Shown: positions 7,769 through 16,545 of the stretch, one piece after another
Numbering within the stretch: the stretch's first letter is position 1
Layout of the letters: each line of letters begins with the position of its first letter
Source of the DNA: Haliscomenobacter hydrossis DSM 1100
GTDB lineage: Bacteria; Bacteroidota; Bacteroidia; Chitinophagales; Saprospiraceae
Assembly (NCBI RefSeq): GCF_000212735.1
Contig: NC_015510.1
Coordinates: forward strand, 8,123,001 to 8,187,000
Reading direction: 5' to 3'
DNA: 64,000 nt
The notes under the pieces: model-generated
Told to the model about the DNA's origin: nothing
The model's database searches: none
Seen by the model: the letters and a program-made list of their open reading frames with translations, nothing else
Position numbers and translations under genes: made by a program

Positions 7769-8197
7769 ATGGAACAACAACTGAACGAATTATACCATCC
7801 GCTAATATTGGAGCACAACCAGCATCCGCGGCATTACGAAAAACACCCGGAGGCGGGGGTCATCCTGGATGCCTACAATTCGCTTTGTGGGGACAAATTC
7901 AAGCTGTACCTGGATATCAAAGAGGGTAGGGTAGTGCAGGCCTCCTTTTCAGGGTATGGTTGTGCGGTATCCAAAGCGGCTACCTCGGTTTTGGTGGATA
8001 AAATTCAGGGCAAAACATTGGAGGAAGTGAAAATACTGCTGGGTGACTATTTTGCAGCGACCAAAACGGAGCACAAATTGGCCATCGATATAGACCCTGA
8101 TTTATTGGCTTTTGCGGCAGCAAAGAAATTTCCTGGGCGGTTGAAGTGTGCGGTACTGTCCTGGGAGGCGATGGAGGAGTACCTTCAACGAAGGTAA
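7769..8197 (+). CDS. sufU: SufU-type iron-sulfur cluster scaffold
   Basis: 142 residues. It belongs to the IscU/SufU fold, which takes sulfur from SufS and assembles or relays Fe-S clusters. The three conserved cysteines are in YNSLCGDKF (usual NPLCGD), GYGCAVSKAATS and RLKCAVLSW. The insertion between the second and third cysteine typical of SufU over IscU seems to be present (KIQGKTLEEVK ... ). The length is normal. It follows moeA at short distance, and its sulfur donor SufS is encoded divergently next door, which supports a working pair. Confidence 0.85.
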   Translation: MEQQLNELYHPLILEHNQHPRHYEKHPEAGVILDAYNSLCGDKFKLYLDIKEGRVVQASFSGYGCAVSKAATSVLVDKIQGKTLEEVKILLGDYFAATKTEHKLAIDIDPDLLAFAAAKKFPGRLKCAVLSWEAMEEYLQRR

Positions 8198-8210
8198 AAG
8201 GTTAGCACCC

Positions 8211-8337
8211 ACCTGCGGCGGCACTAAAAAGAATAATTTCACCACAGATTCCACAGATTCACACAGATTTTATTCAAAAAGCTCTTATTCTGTGTAAATC
8301 TGTGGAATCCGTGGTGAAAAAATACTTCGCCGCAGGG
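8211..8337. repeat. Long palindrome, CCACAGATT type
   Basis: The left arm TTTCACCACAGATTCCACAG continues with ATTCACACAGA (8237-8267). The inverse arm is TTCTGTGTAAATCTGTGGAA then TCCGTGGTGAAAA (8288-8320). Outer arms ACCTGCGGCG (8211-8220) and CGCCGCAGG (8328-8336) extend it. It lies between the convergent sufU and the lutA-like gene. Confidence 0.9.
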
Positions 8338-8362
8338 GGATGTTAAACAGGTACGAACAAAG

Positions 8363-9106
8363 TTAAACTTTGCCGGTGCTATTCAGGATTTCGGCAATGT
8401 GCACAACCTTTACCCCACTATTGTTGCGCCGCAAAATTCCTTCCAGGTGCATCAAGCAGGATACATCGGCACCGGCGATGTATTCCGCACCGTGTTGAAC
8501 ATGATCTGCCAGACGATCCTTCCCCATTTTGACCGAAACAGCTTCTTCCATCACGCTGAAAGTACCGCCAAAACCACAACATTCGTCCGTTCTGCTGAGG
8601 GGAATCAATTCCAGTCCTTTGACGAGTTTGAGCAATTGTGCGGGTTTGGAAAAGGGTTCGGCCATTAGTTCCGACATTTGGGACAAACCCAGGCCCCGCT
8701 GCCCATGACAACTTTGGTGAAAACCCACCCGGTGCGGAAAATGGGCATCCAAACTTTCTACTTTGAGTACATCGACCAAAAACTCACAGAGTTCAAACAC
8801 CTTACCCCGTAAGGCTGCGGCTTGCTCCGGCTGTTTTTCATCGTGCAGGTGGTCTTTGAGGTGCAGGATACAACTTCCTGAGGGACCGACGACGTAATCG
8901 TATTCCGCAAAATTGCGCACAAACAAAGCGTCACAGTCATGGCTCAAATGTTCAAACCCGCTGTTGGCCATTGGTTGACCACAGCAGGTTTGATTTAAAG
9001 GAAAACCGACCGTACAGCCGAATTTTTCCAACAACTGCAAAGTTGCAATGCCTACCTGCGGGTAGAATTGGTCAACGTAGCAGGGAATAAACAATCCAAC
9101 TTTCAT
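8363..9106 (-). CDS. LutA/YkgE-like (Fe-S)-binding protein with two CCG domains
   Basis: 247 residues carrying two cysteine-rich CCG modules: QTCCGQPMANSG and the CCGFGG motif in RTDECCGFGGTFSV, plus HQSCHGQRGLG. These modules bind an iron-sulfur cluster in LutA, GlcF and heterodisulfide reductase subunits. LutA works with LutB and LutC in lactate oxidation, but neither partner is visible here, so the substrate is open. It starts 3 nt after the stop of the double DUF1080 gene, so the two share a transcript. Confidence 0.85.
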   Translation of the reverse strand: MKVGLFIPCYVDQFYPQVGIATLQLLEKFGCTVGFPLNQTCCGQPMANSGFEHLSHDCDALFVRNFAEYDYVVGPSGSCILHLKDHLHDEKQPEQAAALRGKVFELCEFLVDVLKVESLDAHFPHRVGFHQSCHGQRGLGLSQMSELMAEPFSKPAQLLKLVKGLELIPLSRTDECCGFGGTFSVMEEAVSVKMGKDRLADHVQHGAEYIAGADVSCLMHLEGILRRNNSGVKVVHIAEILNSTGKV

Positions 9107-9109
9107 TCC

Positions 9110-10480
9110 TTATAAGGTTCGAATCTTGATGCTGCGGTAGTACACGGTATTGCCGTGGTCTTGCAAGAGGATATGGCCTTGATCATTGGTGCCAAAACCT
9201 TCAAAACCACTGTATTTGCTGCGCGCTACCAATGCAGCGAAGATATTGCTTTTGCGCTCGTATTCCAACACTTTGAAACCATTTAACCAGTGCTGAACGA
9301 TGTTGTTGGGCATGACAACAATGCGTGCCTGGCACCACTCCCCAACTTTGCGCTGAAAACGGCCATCCAGTTTGTAAGACGGAATCAGATCGTAAAGACT
9401 GGCCAGGGTGCGGTTGCCCGCAGCACCCATTTTGGCGTCCGGGTGTTTTTCATCGTCGAGCAACTGGTACTCCAGCCCAATGGCGGACCCCCCTTTGCTG
9501 TCAAATTTTTCGCTCACAAAATATTTTACCCCGGAATTGGCACCCGGAGTGAGTTTGAAATCAAAAGTCAGTTCAAATGCCTTGAATTCTTCCCTGCTGA
9601 CGATGTCGCCAAAACTGCGCGATTCCGAGCCGTCACTGCCTTGGATGAACAGCACACCATTGTTTACCCCCCAGCCCGCTTCAGGTGCGGTGGTTTTGAA
9701 GGCCGAGCGCCAGCCATCCAGGTTTTGGCCGTTGAACAACAAGCGCCAGCCCAGTTTTTTTTCAGCTTCGCTGAGGCTATTGGGTTTGAGGTTGATGACC
9801 GGGCAATTGTTGGCGGGTTTGGCTACCATATCGGCTCCGGTTTGGATGCGGATGTTGCGCCAGCGCACCTTTTTACCCAACAACGCTTTGTCGTTGCCGA
9901 TGGAGTGAACCTGCAGGGCGATGAAGCCTTTTTCCACCAAAGTATCGACCAAACTGGCGGTAGGAATATCGTTGATCCAGGTGCGGATGTTGCCGTCGAT
10001 GGCTTCGATGCGGTATTTGTTCCAGGCACCGTTGGGTTTAAATGCCTTTTGTCCTTCTGGATTGATGTTGAGGTTGTACAACCACTGGCGGCGTTGCTCA
10101 TCGTAAATGCCACCCGACCAGGCACGTGCGGAGGGATCTACCTCAGCTTGAGGGCCATATACGACTTCTTTGCCGTCCTTGTTCGTTTTGAGGTTGCTGC
10201 GAAACTGGATGCCCGAGTTCATGGTGCCTTCCAGCGACAATTCGAGCTCTAAAACAAAGTTGTCGTACATTTTATCACTGCACAAAAAAGTATTGGGAGT
10301 ATTTGCTGCGGTCGTGCCGATGATCTCGTTATTGCCAATGGTATAGGTGGCGTTTCCCCCTTTTTGAGTCCAACCTTTGAGGGTTTTTCCATCAAAAAGT
10401 GAGGTCCATTTCCCGGTTTGAGCAGAAACACTCATGGTGATGCCAAGCAGTAAGCTCAGCAGTATTAGCTGTTTTTTCAT
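9110..10480 (-). CDS. Secreted protein with two DUF1080 (3-keto-disaccharide hydrolase-like) domains
   Basis: 456 residues with a Sec signal (MKKQLILLSLLLGITMSVSA). The two halves are homologous: WTSLFDGKTLKGWTQKGG (about 24-41) with GIQFRSN, and LLFNGQNLDGWRSAF (about 250) with SGVKYFV. Both show the LamG-like DUF1080 pattern. Family members act on sugars and 3-keto-glycosides, but no catalytic residues can be pinned down by eye. The start at 10480 is chosen because the signal peptide begins there; an earlier in-frame ATG at 10522 adds only non-signal residues. A divergent sulfatase gene starts 154 bp away, and the lutA-like gene is co-transcribed. Confidence 0.85.
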   Translation of the reverse strand: MKKQLILLSLLLGITMSVSAQTGKWTSLFDGKTLKGWTQKGGNATYTIGNNEIIGTTAANTPNTFLCSDKMYDNFVLELELSLEGTMNSGIQFRSNLKTNKDGKEVVYGPQAEVDPSARAWSGGIYDEQRRQWLYNLNINPEGQKAFKPNGAWNKYRIEAIDGNIRTWINDIPTASLVDTLVEKGFIALQVHSIGNDKALLGKKVRWRNIRIQTGADMVAKPANNCPVINLKPNSLSEAEKKLGWRLLFNGQNLDGWRSAFKTTAPEAGWGVNNGVLFIQGSDGSESRSFGDIVSREEFKAFELTFDFKLTPGANSGVKYFVSEKFDSKGGSAIGLEYQLLDDEKHPDAKMGAAGNRTLASLYDLIPSYKLDGRFQRKVGEWCQARIVVMPNNIVQHWLNGFKVLEYERKSNIFAALVARSKYSGFEGFGTNDQGHILLQDHGNTVYYRSIKIRTL

Positions 10481-10634
10481 AATTGCAATGCGGTAACTTT
10501 GTTTCACAAGTACTGTTTTCAACAGTAAAGACTTTATTCTGGTTGTTCACCCTGAACTATCCCGAGATTATTCATAGATTTTAGGAGAAGAACCAGATTT
10601 TTTCGCAAATTTACGCATACCCTTAACACAGAAT

Positions 10635-12029
10635 ATGAAAAAAAGAAACTTCTTTCTTGCCCTGATGGCCATTGTTTTATTGGGTTGTTCATTTTTGTCA
10701 AGTACATCCAGTTCCCGAAAAAAACCGAACATTATCTTCATTTTGACCGATGACCACCGCTGGGACGCTTTGGGTTATGCGGGCAACGGTTTGATTCACA
10801 CCCCGGAAATGGACAAACTGGCAAAAGAGGGAGTCTATTTCCGAAAGGCAATGGTGACGACCCCGATTTGTGCGGCAAGTAGAGCGAGTATTCTTACTGG
10901 TACCTATGAACGAAGGCATGGATATACCTTTCAGAAAGGAGCAATTGGAAAAGAATTTATGGATTTCTCATACCCCAAACTATTGCGGGATGCTGGTTAT
11001 TTTACCGGCTTTTATGGGAAATTTGGCGTGAAATACGAGCATAAAAATGAGCTTTTTAATGTCTATGAAGACTATGACAGAAACACTAATTTTAAAGACA
11101 AACGAGGCTATTTTTATAAAAAACTGGGCAAAGATACGGTCCATTTAACACGTTATACCGGGCAAAAGGCTCTTGATTTTATTGACAAAACTTCTGCTGA
11201 TCAACCTTTTTGTTTGTCATTGAGCTTTAGTGCTCCTCACGCCCATGATGAAGCCCCTGACCAATATTTTTGGGATAAAACAACGGACCACTTACTACAA
11301 GGAGTGACCATGCCTAAACCGGATTTGACAGATGACTCTTTTTTTAATGCCTTGCCAGACAAGGTAAAAGCAGGTTTTAGTCGCTTAAGATGGACCTGGA
11401 GATTTGATACCCCCGAAAAATATCAAAAGAGTGTGAAAGGATACTATCGGATGATTTCAGGGATTGATTTGGAAATTGCCAAGATTCGCCAACAACTCAG
11501 GAAGAAAGGTCTGGAAAAAAATACCATTATTATACTCATGGGTGACAATGGATATTTTTTGGGCGAAAGGCAGTTGGCAGACAAGTGGTTGATGTACGAC
11601 AATTCGATCCGGGTACCACTCATCATCTTCGATCCAAGGAGACGTAAACATCTCGATATTGATGAAATGACTTTGAACATCGATGTCACAGCTACCATGT
11701 TGGATATGGCTGGCGTTGATCGGCCAAAAAAATGGCAGGGAAAGAGCCTTCTTCCTATGGTATCTGGAGTAAGTAAAACATTACAACGCGATACTGTTTT
11801 GATTGAACACCTCTGGCAATTTGAGGCGATTCCACCCAGCGAAGGGATTAGAACCAAAGATTGGAAATATTTCAGGTACATTAATGATAAATCCATCGAA
11901 GAACTCTACGATTTACGGCATGACCCGAAAGAGATCGTGAATTTGGCACAAGATGAAAAACACCAACACTTGTTGCTCAAGATGCGTGAAAAAACTGAAC
12001 AGCTCATTGCAACGCATCAATCCAACTGA
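10635..12029 (+). CDS. Lipoprotein sulfatase (formylglycine-dependent, S1-like)
   Basis: 464 residues with a lipoprotein signal (lipobox VLLGC, Cys18). [18 protein letters not shown] (31-48) supplies the metal-binding aspartates, and [15 protein letters not shown] contains the Cys79 that would become formylglycine. The motif reads C-A-A-S-R, not the textbook C-x-P-x-R; the variant is known in sulfatases of this type. [23 protein letters not shown] and the C-terminal [10 protein letters not shown] ... [15 protein letters not shown] complete the family pattern. It probably removes sulfate from polysaccharides at the cell surface. No maturase gene is in the window. It converges with the propeller gene, 20 bp apart. 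Confidence 0.9.
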   Translation: MKKRNFFLALMAIVLLGCSFLSSTSSSRKKPNIIFILTDDHRWDALGYAGNGLIHTPEMDKLAKEGVYFRKAMVTTPICAASRASILTGTYERRHGYTFQKGAIGKEFMDFSYPKLLRDAGYFTGFYGKFGVKYEHKNELFNVYEDYDRNTNFKDKRGYFYKKLGKDTVHLTRYTGQKALDFIDKTSADQPFCLSLSFSAPHAHDEAPDQYFWDKTTDHLLQGVTMPKPDLTDDSFFNALPDKVKAGFSRLRWTWRFDTPEKYQKSVKGYYRMISGIDLEIAKIRQQLRKKGLEKNTIIILMGDNGYFLGERQLADKWLMYDNSIRVPLIIFDPRRRKHLDIDEMTLNIDVTATMLDMAGVDRPKKWQGKSLLPMVSGVSKTLQRDTVLIEHLWQFEAIPPSEGIRTKDWKYFRYINDKSIEELYDLRHDPKEIVNLAQDEKHQHLLLKMREKTEQLIATHQSN

Positions 12030-12049
12030 TTAGCAGGAAATGTGTAAAA

Positions 12050-14614
12050 TTACATCTTGGCCAACTTTCGGACAATTTGCTGTTTCCCATCGCTGATTTG
12101 TAGCCAGTAAAGGCCTTTTTTCCAAAGAGCAGTTGAGAGGCGTAGCTGTTTATCGCGGGTACTACCCAGGGTTTGGGCCATGATGACCCGTCCGGTGACA
12201 TCAAAAACTTTGAGGTTCCAGCTGGATTGGAGATCAGGCGTTTGCCATTCCAGCTGTAGTTCCTCGGCAAAGGGTTGTGGATACACTTTAAGCAAATGGT
12301 CTGGCAAGTTGATGGCGGGTGTGGAAGTGCTGAGCCCGCCGATTAAATTGCGCAAAGGATAAGTAAGGATGGATTTGCCGTGAGTGCCCACGATCAGTTC
12401 GTTTTTGGCCACATTCCAGGCCAGGCTAAAGGCGGCGATAATGGGCAGATTACCCCCCAGTCGATACCAGTTTCGCCCCCCGTTGATACTGGAGTAGACC
12501 CCGCCATCGGTAGCCACAAAGAGGATGGAATCGTTGTAACCCGGCAGTACGATAAAATCATTGATGGCCAGAGGGGGAAGATCTCCCGCCAAAGAGGTCC
12601 AGGTGTTACCCAGATTCCGGCTGACGTGTAAGTGGGGGCGGAGGTCGTTGTCGCGGTATCCCGAATGGCTGACGTAAAGGGTATTGGCATTGCTGGGTGA
12701 GGTTTTAACGGCGGTAACGTAGCGTTCCGGTAGCCCGGCATCAATACGGTTCCAGGAAGTACCCGTATCTTTAGTGTACCATACATTGCCATCGCTGGTG
12801 CCGGCCATGATGAGTTCCGGGTTTAAGGAGGATTCATGCAAACAGGAAAGGGTATGAAAATTGCGTCCGTAAATTTCCCCATCGGTCAAGTCTGGACTGA
12901 TGGCTTTCCAGACTGTTTCTGAGCCCGTTGTATTCTGGTAGACCCGGTGTGTGCCTGTGTAAAGGACTTGTGGATCATGGCTACTCATCACCAATGGCGC
13001 GTCCCAGTTGACCCGATCAGTGCGGTCGATGCCCCGAATGGCGAGTTGAAAAAAGCTCCCGCCATTGGTACTTACGCGCAGGACTCCGTTCTGGGTTTGT
13101 GCCCACATCACTTTGGGGTCGTGGGGATTGAAACGCATTTGAAAACCGTCACCCCCTTCCATACGGATCCAATTTTCGCTGAGGGTTTCACCACTCACCG
13201 TACCATGATCCTGGGCGCCTCCGTAATAGCGGTTGGGGAAATGTGGATTGTATTCCACCCGGTAGAATTGAGTGGTGGGAATAGATTCAATGTCGGTCCA
13301 GAATGGGTCTCCCTTTATGTTCTTATTGAGTCCGCCATCACTGCCCACAATAATGTCGCCCGTCGGCGTAAACACCAGCGCATGTTTGTCGGAGTGGATA
13401 CTGGCATCACCAACAGTAGTCCAGGTGAGGCCACCGTTGCTGGTTTTCCATAGCGAAATACAGAGCAAGTAAATTTCATTGGGGTCTTTGGGGTTAACGG
13501 CAATTTTGCCAAAATACCAGCCCATCCCACCCATCACGGAGCCGGGCAGGTTGGATTTGCCGGGCCCGAGCAATGCTTCCCAGTTGTCACCTCCATTTGC
13601 CGTGCGGTAAATGTTCAACAATTGAGAGTTGGCATCGCTGTACACCGCAAAAACCAGATTGGGTTCACCAGCGTAAAAAGCCAGGCCAATTCGGCCCAGA
13701 TTGCCAGTTGGTAAACCACCCTCCAATTTGGTCCAGGTTGAACCACTGTCGTTACTTTTGAATATCCCCGAATCCGGCCCTGCTGTGATCGATTCCCGAC
13801 TGTTGCGGATGCGGTTCCAGGAGCAGGCGTACAAAGTTTTGGGATTGCGGGGATCGATGACCAGGTCGATGATGCCCGCCTGTTCACTGACAAACAAAGA
13901 TTGTCGCCAGGTTTTGCCTCCGTTGTTGCTGGTATATAATCCCTTTTGGCGGTTGCGCTCAAAAGGCAAGCCCATGGTACCCACGTGAATGCGTTGCGAA
14001 TTGCTGGGGTCGATGATGATTTTGGAAATGATCCGGGTGGCTTCGAGGCCAATTTTAGTCCAGCTTTGCCCCCCGTTGAGGGATCGGTAGAGGCCGTCGC
14101 CCAAAAATGGATATCCGGTGATATTGGGATCGCCCGTGCCGACGTAAACTATTTCCGGGTTGTTGGGGTCGATGGCAATGGCTCCAATGGCCAGGTAAGC
14201 CCGATTATCAAAAACCGGAAACCAGGAACTGCCTCCGTTGGTGGTTTTGAATAGACCGCCACTGGAAAACCCCACATAAATGATTTTTTCGTTGTTGGGA
14301 TGCACCGCGATGGCATTGACCCTGGCACCAATGTTGCCGGGACCTTTGACATCCCAGCTCTCGCTAAAACCGAGTGGAGGGGTAGTCCGTAGTGCCACTT
14401 GGGCTTTGGCCTGTTCTAGCGCGGCGGTGTAGGCTTTTTCTGAAAAAGTGGCTTCAGGATAAGCTCTTTGCAAATAAAAATGATCGGCAGGAGCGTGTTT
14501 CGTGTCAAATCCAAACTGCCCGGGCTTGGGAGGAGTTGTTGTACTGAGCTGACAAGACCAACACATCAACGAGGAAATAATGAACAATAAGCAGTGGTTG
14601 TGGCAATTTGGCAT
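12050..14614 (-). CDS. T9SS-exported VPS10/BNR-type beta-propeller protein
   Basis: 854 residues. An N-terminal hydrophobic segment (CLLFIISSLMCWSC) acts as an export signal, possibly with lipobox features. The body is a chain of BNR/sortilin-like blades with repeated GGLFKTTNGGSSWFPV, GLYRSLNGGQSWTKIG, NDSGSTWTKLEGG and GGVYSSINGGRNWYRL motifs, as in large two-propeller glycan-binding or xyloglucanase-like proteins; no catalytic acid is identified. The last 80 residues (VYPQPFAEELQLEWQ ... FDVTGRVI ... GLYWLQIS) are a type A T9SS sorting domain, so the protein should cross the outer membrane and be cell-attached or released. It is oriented tail-to-tail with the sulfatase. Confidence 0.88.
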   Translation of the reverse strand: MPNCHNHCLLFIISSLMCWSCQLSTTTPPKPGQFGFDTKHAPADHFYLQRAYPEATFSEKAYTAALEQAKAQVALRTTPPLGFSESWDVKGPGNIGARVNAIAVHPNNEKIIYVGFSSGGLFKTTNGGSSWFPVFDNRAYLAIGAIAIDPNNPEIVYVGTGDPNITGYPFLGDGLYRSLNGGQSWTKIGLEATRIISKIIIDPSNSQRIHVGTMGLPFERNRQKGLYTSNNGGKTWRQSLFVSEQAGIIDLVIDPRNPKTLYACSWNRIRNSRESITAGPDSGIFKSNDSGSTWTKLEGGLPTGNLGRIGLAFYAGEPNLVFAVYSDANSQLLNIYRTANGGDNWEALLGPGKSNLPGSVMGGMGWYFGKIAVNPKDPNEIYLLCISLWKTSNGGLTWTTVGDASIHSDKHALVFTPTGDIIVGSDGGLNKNIKGDPFWTDIESIPTTQFYRVEYNPHFPNRYYGGAQDHGTVSGETLSENWIRMEGGDGFQMRFNPHDPKVMWAQTQNGVLRVSTNGGSFFQLAIRGIDRTDRVNWDAPLVMSSHDPQVLYTGTHRVYQNTTGSETVWKAISPDLTDGEIYGRNFHTLSCLHESSLNPELIMAGTSDGNVWYTKDTGTSWNRIDAGLPERYVTAVKTSPSNANTLYVSHSGYRDNDLRPHLHVSRNLGNTWTSLAGDLPPLAINDFIVLPGYNDSILFVATDGGVYSSINGGRNWYRLGGNLPIIAAFSLAWNVAKNELIVGTHGKSILTYPLRNLIGGLSTSTPAINLPDHLLKVYPQPFAEELQLEWQTPDLQSSWNLKVFDVTGRVIMAQTLGSTRDKQLRLSTALWKKGLYWLQISDGKQQIVRKLAKM

Positions 14615-14678
14615 GGGATTTTGATTTGTTAGTCACGAGTTAGCTCAAAATCAGGATATATCAAAAGCGACTTTTTTT

Positions 14679-14766
14679 AGCACAAAGGACACCAGGGAAA
14701 GCACAAAGAGCACAAAAATGAGCGTTACTTTGTGCTCTTTGTGCTTTTCTTAGTGTCTTTTGTGCT
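14679..14766. repeat. Long palindrome, AGCACAAAG type
   Basis: The left arm (14679-14716) is AGCACAAAGGACACCAGGGA followed by AAGCACAAAGAGCACAAA. The right arm (14729-14766) is TTTGTGCTCTTTGTGCTTTT followed by CTTAGTGTCTTTTGTGCT. The loop is 12 nt. It sits between the propeller gene and the thioesterase gene. Confidence 0.9.
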
Positions 14767-14813
14767 ATTTTTTACTCATTTTTGATCATTTTCGAAACTT
14801 GGGATACAGGGAA

Positions 14814-15350
14814 TTATTTATTGGAAAACTGTTTAAAAAAATCCTTCAAATCGGTGGCATCCTCGGGTTTCATCCGACCACTCAGGATCAAGCGAATCTC
14901 GCGACGGCGTGGCGCGCTGTCGTAACGGTTCTGCTCAATTTCGGTAAGTGGAATAACGGGAGGAATACTAATCGGGCTGCCGTTGGCATCGTCGAGGGCT
15001 ACAAAACTATAGTAGGCATGGTTGCAACGCCGGGCATTTTGCCCTTTGATGTCGGCGGCAAATACTTCGACGTAAACTTCCAGGGAGCTGTTGAAAGCAC
15101 GGGTGACGGTGGCTTCGAGGGTGACCACATCGCCCACCTTGATGGGGCGTTGAAAAGACACATGGTCAACCGAAGCGGTCACAACGTGTCGTTCACAATG
15201 TTTGCCAGCACAGATGGCACTGGCGATGTCCATCCAGCGCAACAAGTTGCCCCCCATCAGGTTGCCCATGGGGTTGGCATCGTTGGGCATGACCATCTCG
15301 GTCATTACCGAACGCGATTCAGTAACACGTTTGGGCTCTAAGGTTTGCAT
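14814..15350 (-). CDS. Hotdog-fold acyl-CoA thioesterase (YciA/BACH-like)
   Basis: 178 residues. NPMGNLMGGNLLRWMDIASA, followed by HVVTASVDHVSFQRPIKVGD and NHAYYSFVALD, is the hotdog thioesterase pattern of the YciA/BACH group, which hydrolyses acyl-CoA in the cytoplasm. The C-terminal RRREIRLILSGR tail is common in the group. It is the last gene of a four-gene same-strand run (HD phosphodiesterase, lipB, hypothetical, thioesterase), 10 nt after the hypothetical. Substrate chain length cannot be read from sequence. Confidence 0.88.
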   Translation of the reverse strand: MQTLEPKRVTESRSVMTEMVMPNDANPMGNLMGGNLLRWMDIASAICAGKHCERHVVTASVDHVSFQRPIKVGDVVTLEATVTRAFNSSLEVYVEVFAADIKGQNARRCNHAYYSFVALDDANGSPISIPPVIPLTEIEQNRYDSAPRRREIRLILSGRMKPEDATDLKDFFKQFSNK

Positions 15351-15360
15351 GGATGTGATT

Positions 15361-15756
15361 TTACCGAATCATTACTCCTTTTTTCTCCAAAAAAGGAATG
15401 GTTGTAAAATGATCTTTGGAAATGCTTCCGTGGACAAAAACGTACTTTTTGTCGTACATCAGTTCATCGTATACAAAGCTTACCCAATATTCGTTGGCCA
15501 AAGAGAACAATTTATCCTGAATGGGTTCGATCAAAGTATAGGATTGTCCGGGAACTTCTTCAAAAAAGTGGCGAAGTGTAGTGGTTTTTACCCTTTCTCC
15601 TTCAATTTCACCATAACCGTTTGAATTGATTAACACACAGTTGAGCGGATCCTGCTTGAAATTCAACAAGTATACATCCCATAGATCGTCCTCTGCTCCG
15701 GGTACGATGGCAATGGCCAGGTCTTCTACTTTGGGAATTAAAATGTCTTTTTTCAT
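15361..15756 (-). CDS. Conserved hypothetical protein in the lipB operon
   Basis: 131 residues, family not recognised. It is acidic and soluble-looking, with no signal or membrane segment. Notable stretches are ILIPKVEDLAIAIVP, LWDVYLLNFKQDPL and NSNGYGEIEGERVKTTTLRHFF. Its ATG overlaps the lipB stop by 4 nt (ATGA), which implies translational coupling and so a cytoplasmic role expressed with lipoylation genes. Confidence 0.75.
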   Translation of the reverse strand: MKKDILIPKVEDLAIAIVPGAEDDLWDVYLLNFKQDPLNCVLINSNGYGEIEGERVKTTTLRHFFEEVPGQSYTLIEPIQDKLFSLANEYWVSFVYDELMYDKKYVFVHGSISKDHFTTIPFLEKKGVMIR

Positions 15757-16487
15757 TCAATGGTGTTTACGGGAATAGCAAATTCAAAACCAAATACCTG
15801 GGCAAAATGATGCTGCAAGCGCTGTTTTACTTCTTCAATGTCTTGAATCCGACCTAACTCTTTGGCCAGGGAAGTCACCGCTTTGTCTTCATCCACTATT
15901 CCACACGGAATGATGTGTTCAAAATGACTGAGGTCGGTATTGATGTTGAACGCAAATCCGTGCATGGTGACCCAACGACTCAGGTGCACCCCGATGGCGC
16001 ATATTTTGCGCAGGGGTTTTTCGTCACTGGCTTCCAACCAAACGCCGGTGTATTTTTCCACCCGGATTCCTTTAAGGCCGTAGGTCGCCAGGGTGTGGAT
16101 CACTGCCTCTTCTAAAGTACGCACATAGCGGTGTACATCGGTAAAAAATCGATCCAGGTCAAAAATGGGATACCCGACAATCTGGCCAGGGCCGTGGTAA
16201 GTGATGTCACCGCCACGGTTGATTTTAAAAAACTCAAAACCAGCTTGTTGCAACGAAGGTTCGTCGAGCAAAAGATTGTCCATCGACCCACTTTTGCCAA
16301 GGGTATATACCGGAGGATGTTCACAAAACAGCAAATAATGGAGGCCAGAACCGGAGGCAGGAGAATTGGGTTCGGCTTTGCGCAAAGCAAGTTTGCGCTC
16401 CACAACTTCGTGGTGCAACTGTGTTTGGAAGTCCCAGGCTTCCTGGTAGGACATGCGCCCCAAATCCTTAAAAATCACCTGCTCCAT
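15753..16487 (-). CDS. lipB: Octanoyltransferase LipB
   Basis: 244 residues. It moves octanoyl groups from acyl carrier protein to lipoyl domains of 2-oxoacid dehydrogenases and the glycine cleavage system. Signature motifs are NRGGDITYHGPGQIVGYP, KICAIGVHLSRWVTMHGFAFN with the catalytic lysine, and HIIPCGI with the catalytic cysteine. The start at 16487 (MEQVIFKDLG) fits the family. The more upstream ATG at 16568 would overlap the preceding gene and adds unconserved residues. Confidence 0.95.
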   Translation of the reverse strand: MEQVIFKDLGRMSYQEAWDFQTQLHHEVVERKLALRKAEPNSPASGSGLHYLLFCEHPPVYTLGKSGSMDNLLLDEPSLQQAGFEFFKINRGGDITYHGPGQIVGYPIFDLDRFFTDVHRYVRTLEEAVIHTLATYGLKGIRVEKYTGVWLEASDEKPLRKICAIGVHLSRWVTMHGFAFNINTDLSHFEHIIPCGIVDEDKAVTSLAKELGRIQDIEEVKQRLQHHFAQVFGFEFAIPVNTIE

Positions 16488-16545
16488 ACCCTGTAAAAAA
16501 TGTGGCGCAAAGGTAATATTCTGAGGGAATATAATCCAGCTTTTT

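Noticed and set aside
9290-10252. 320-codon open frame antisense to the double DUF1080 gene
   Set aside because: Its translation has no family pattern, while the opposite strand has a signal peptide and two recognisable domains; it is a codon-bias shadow.
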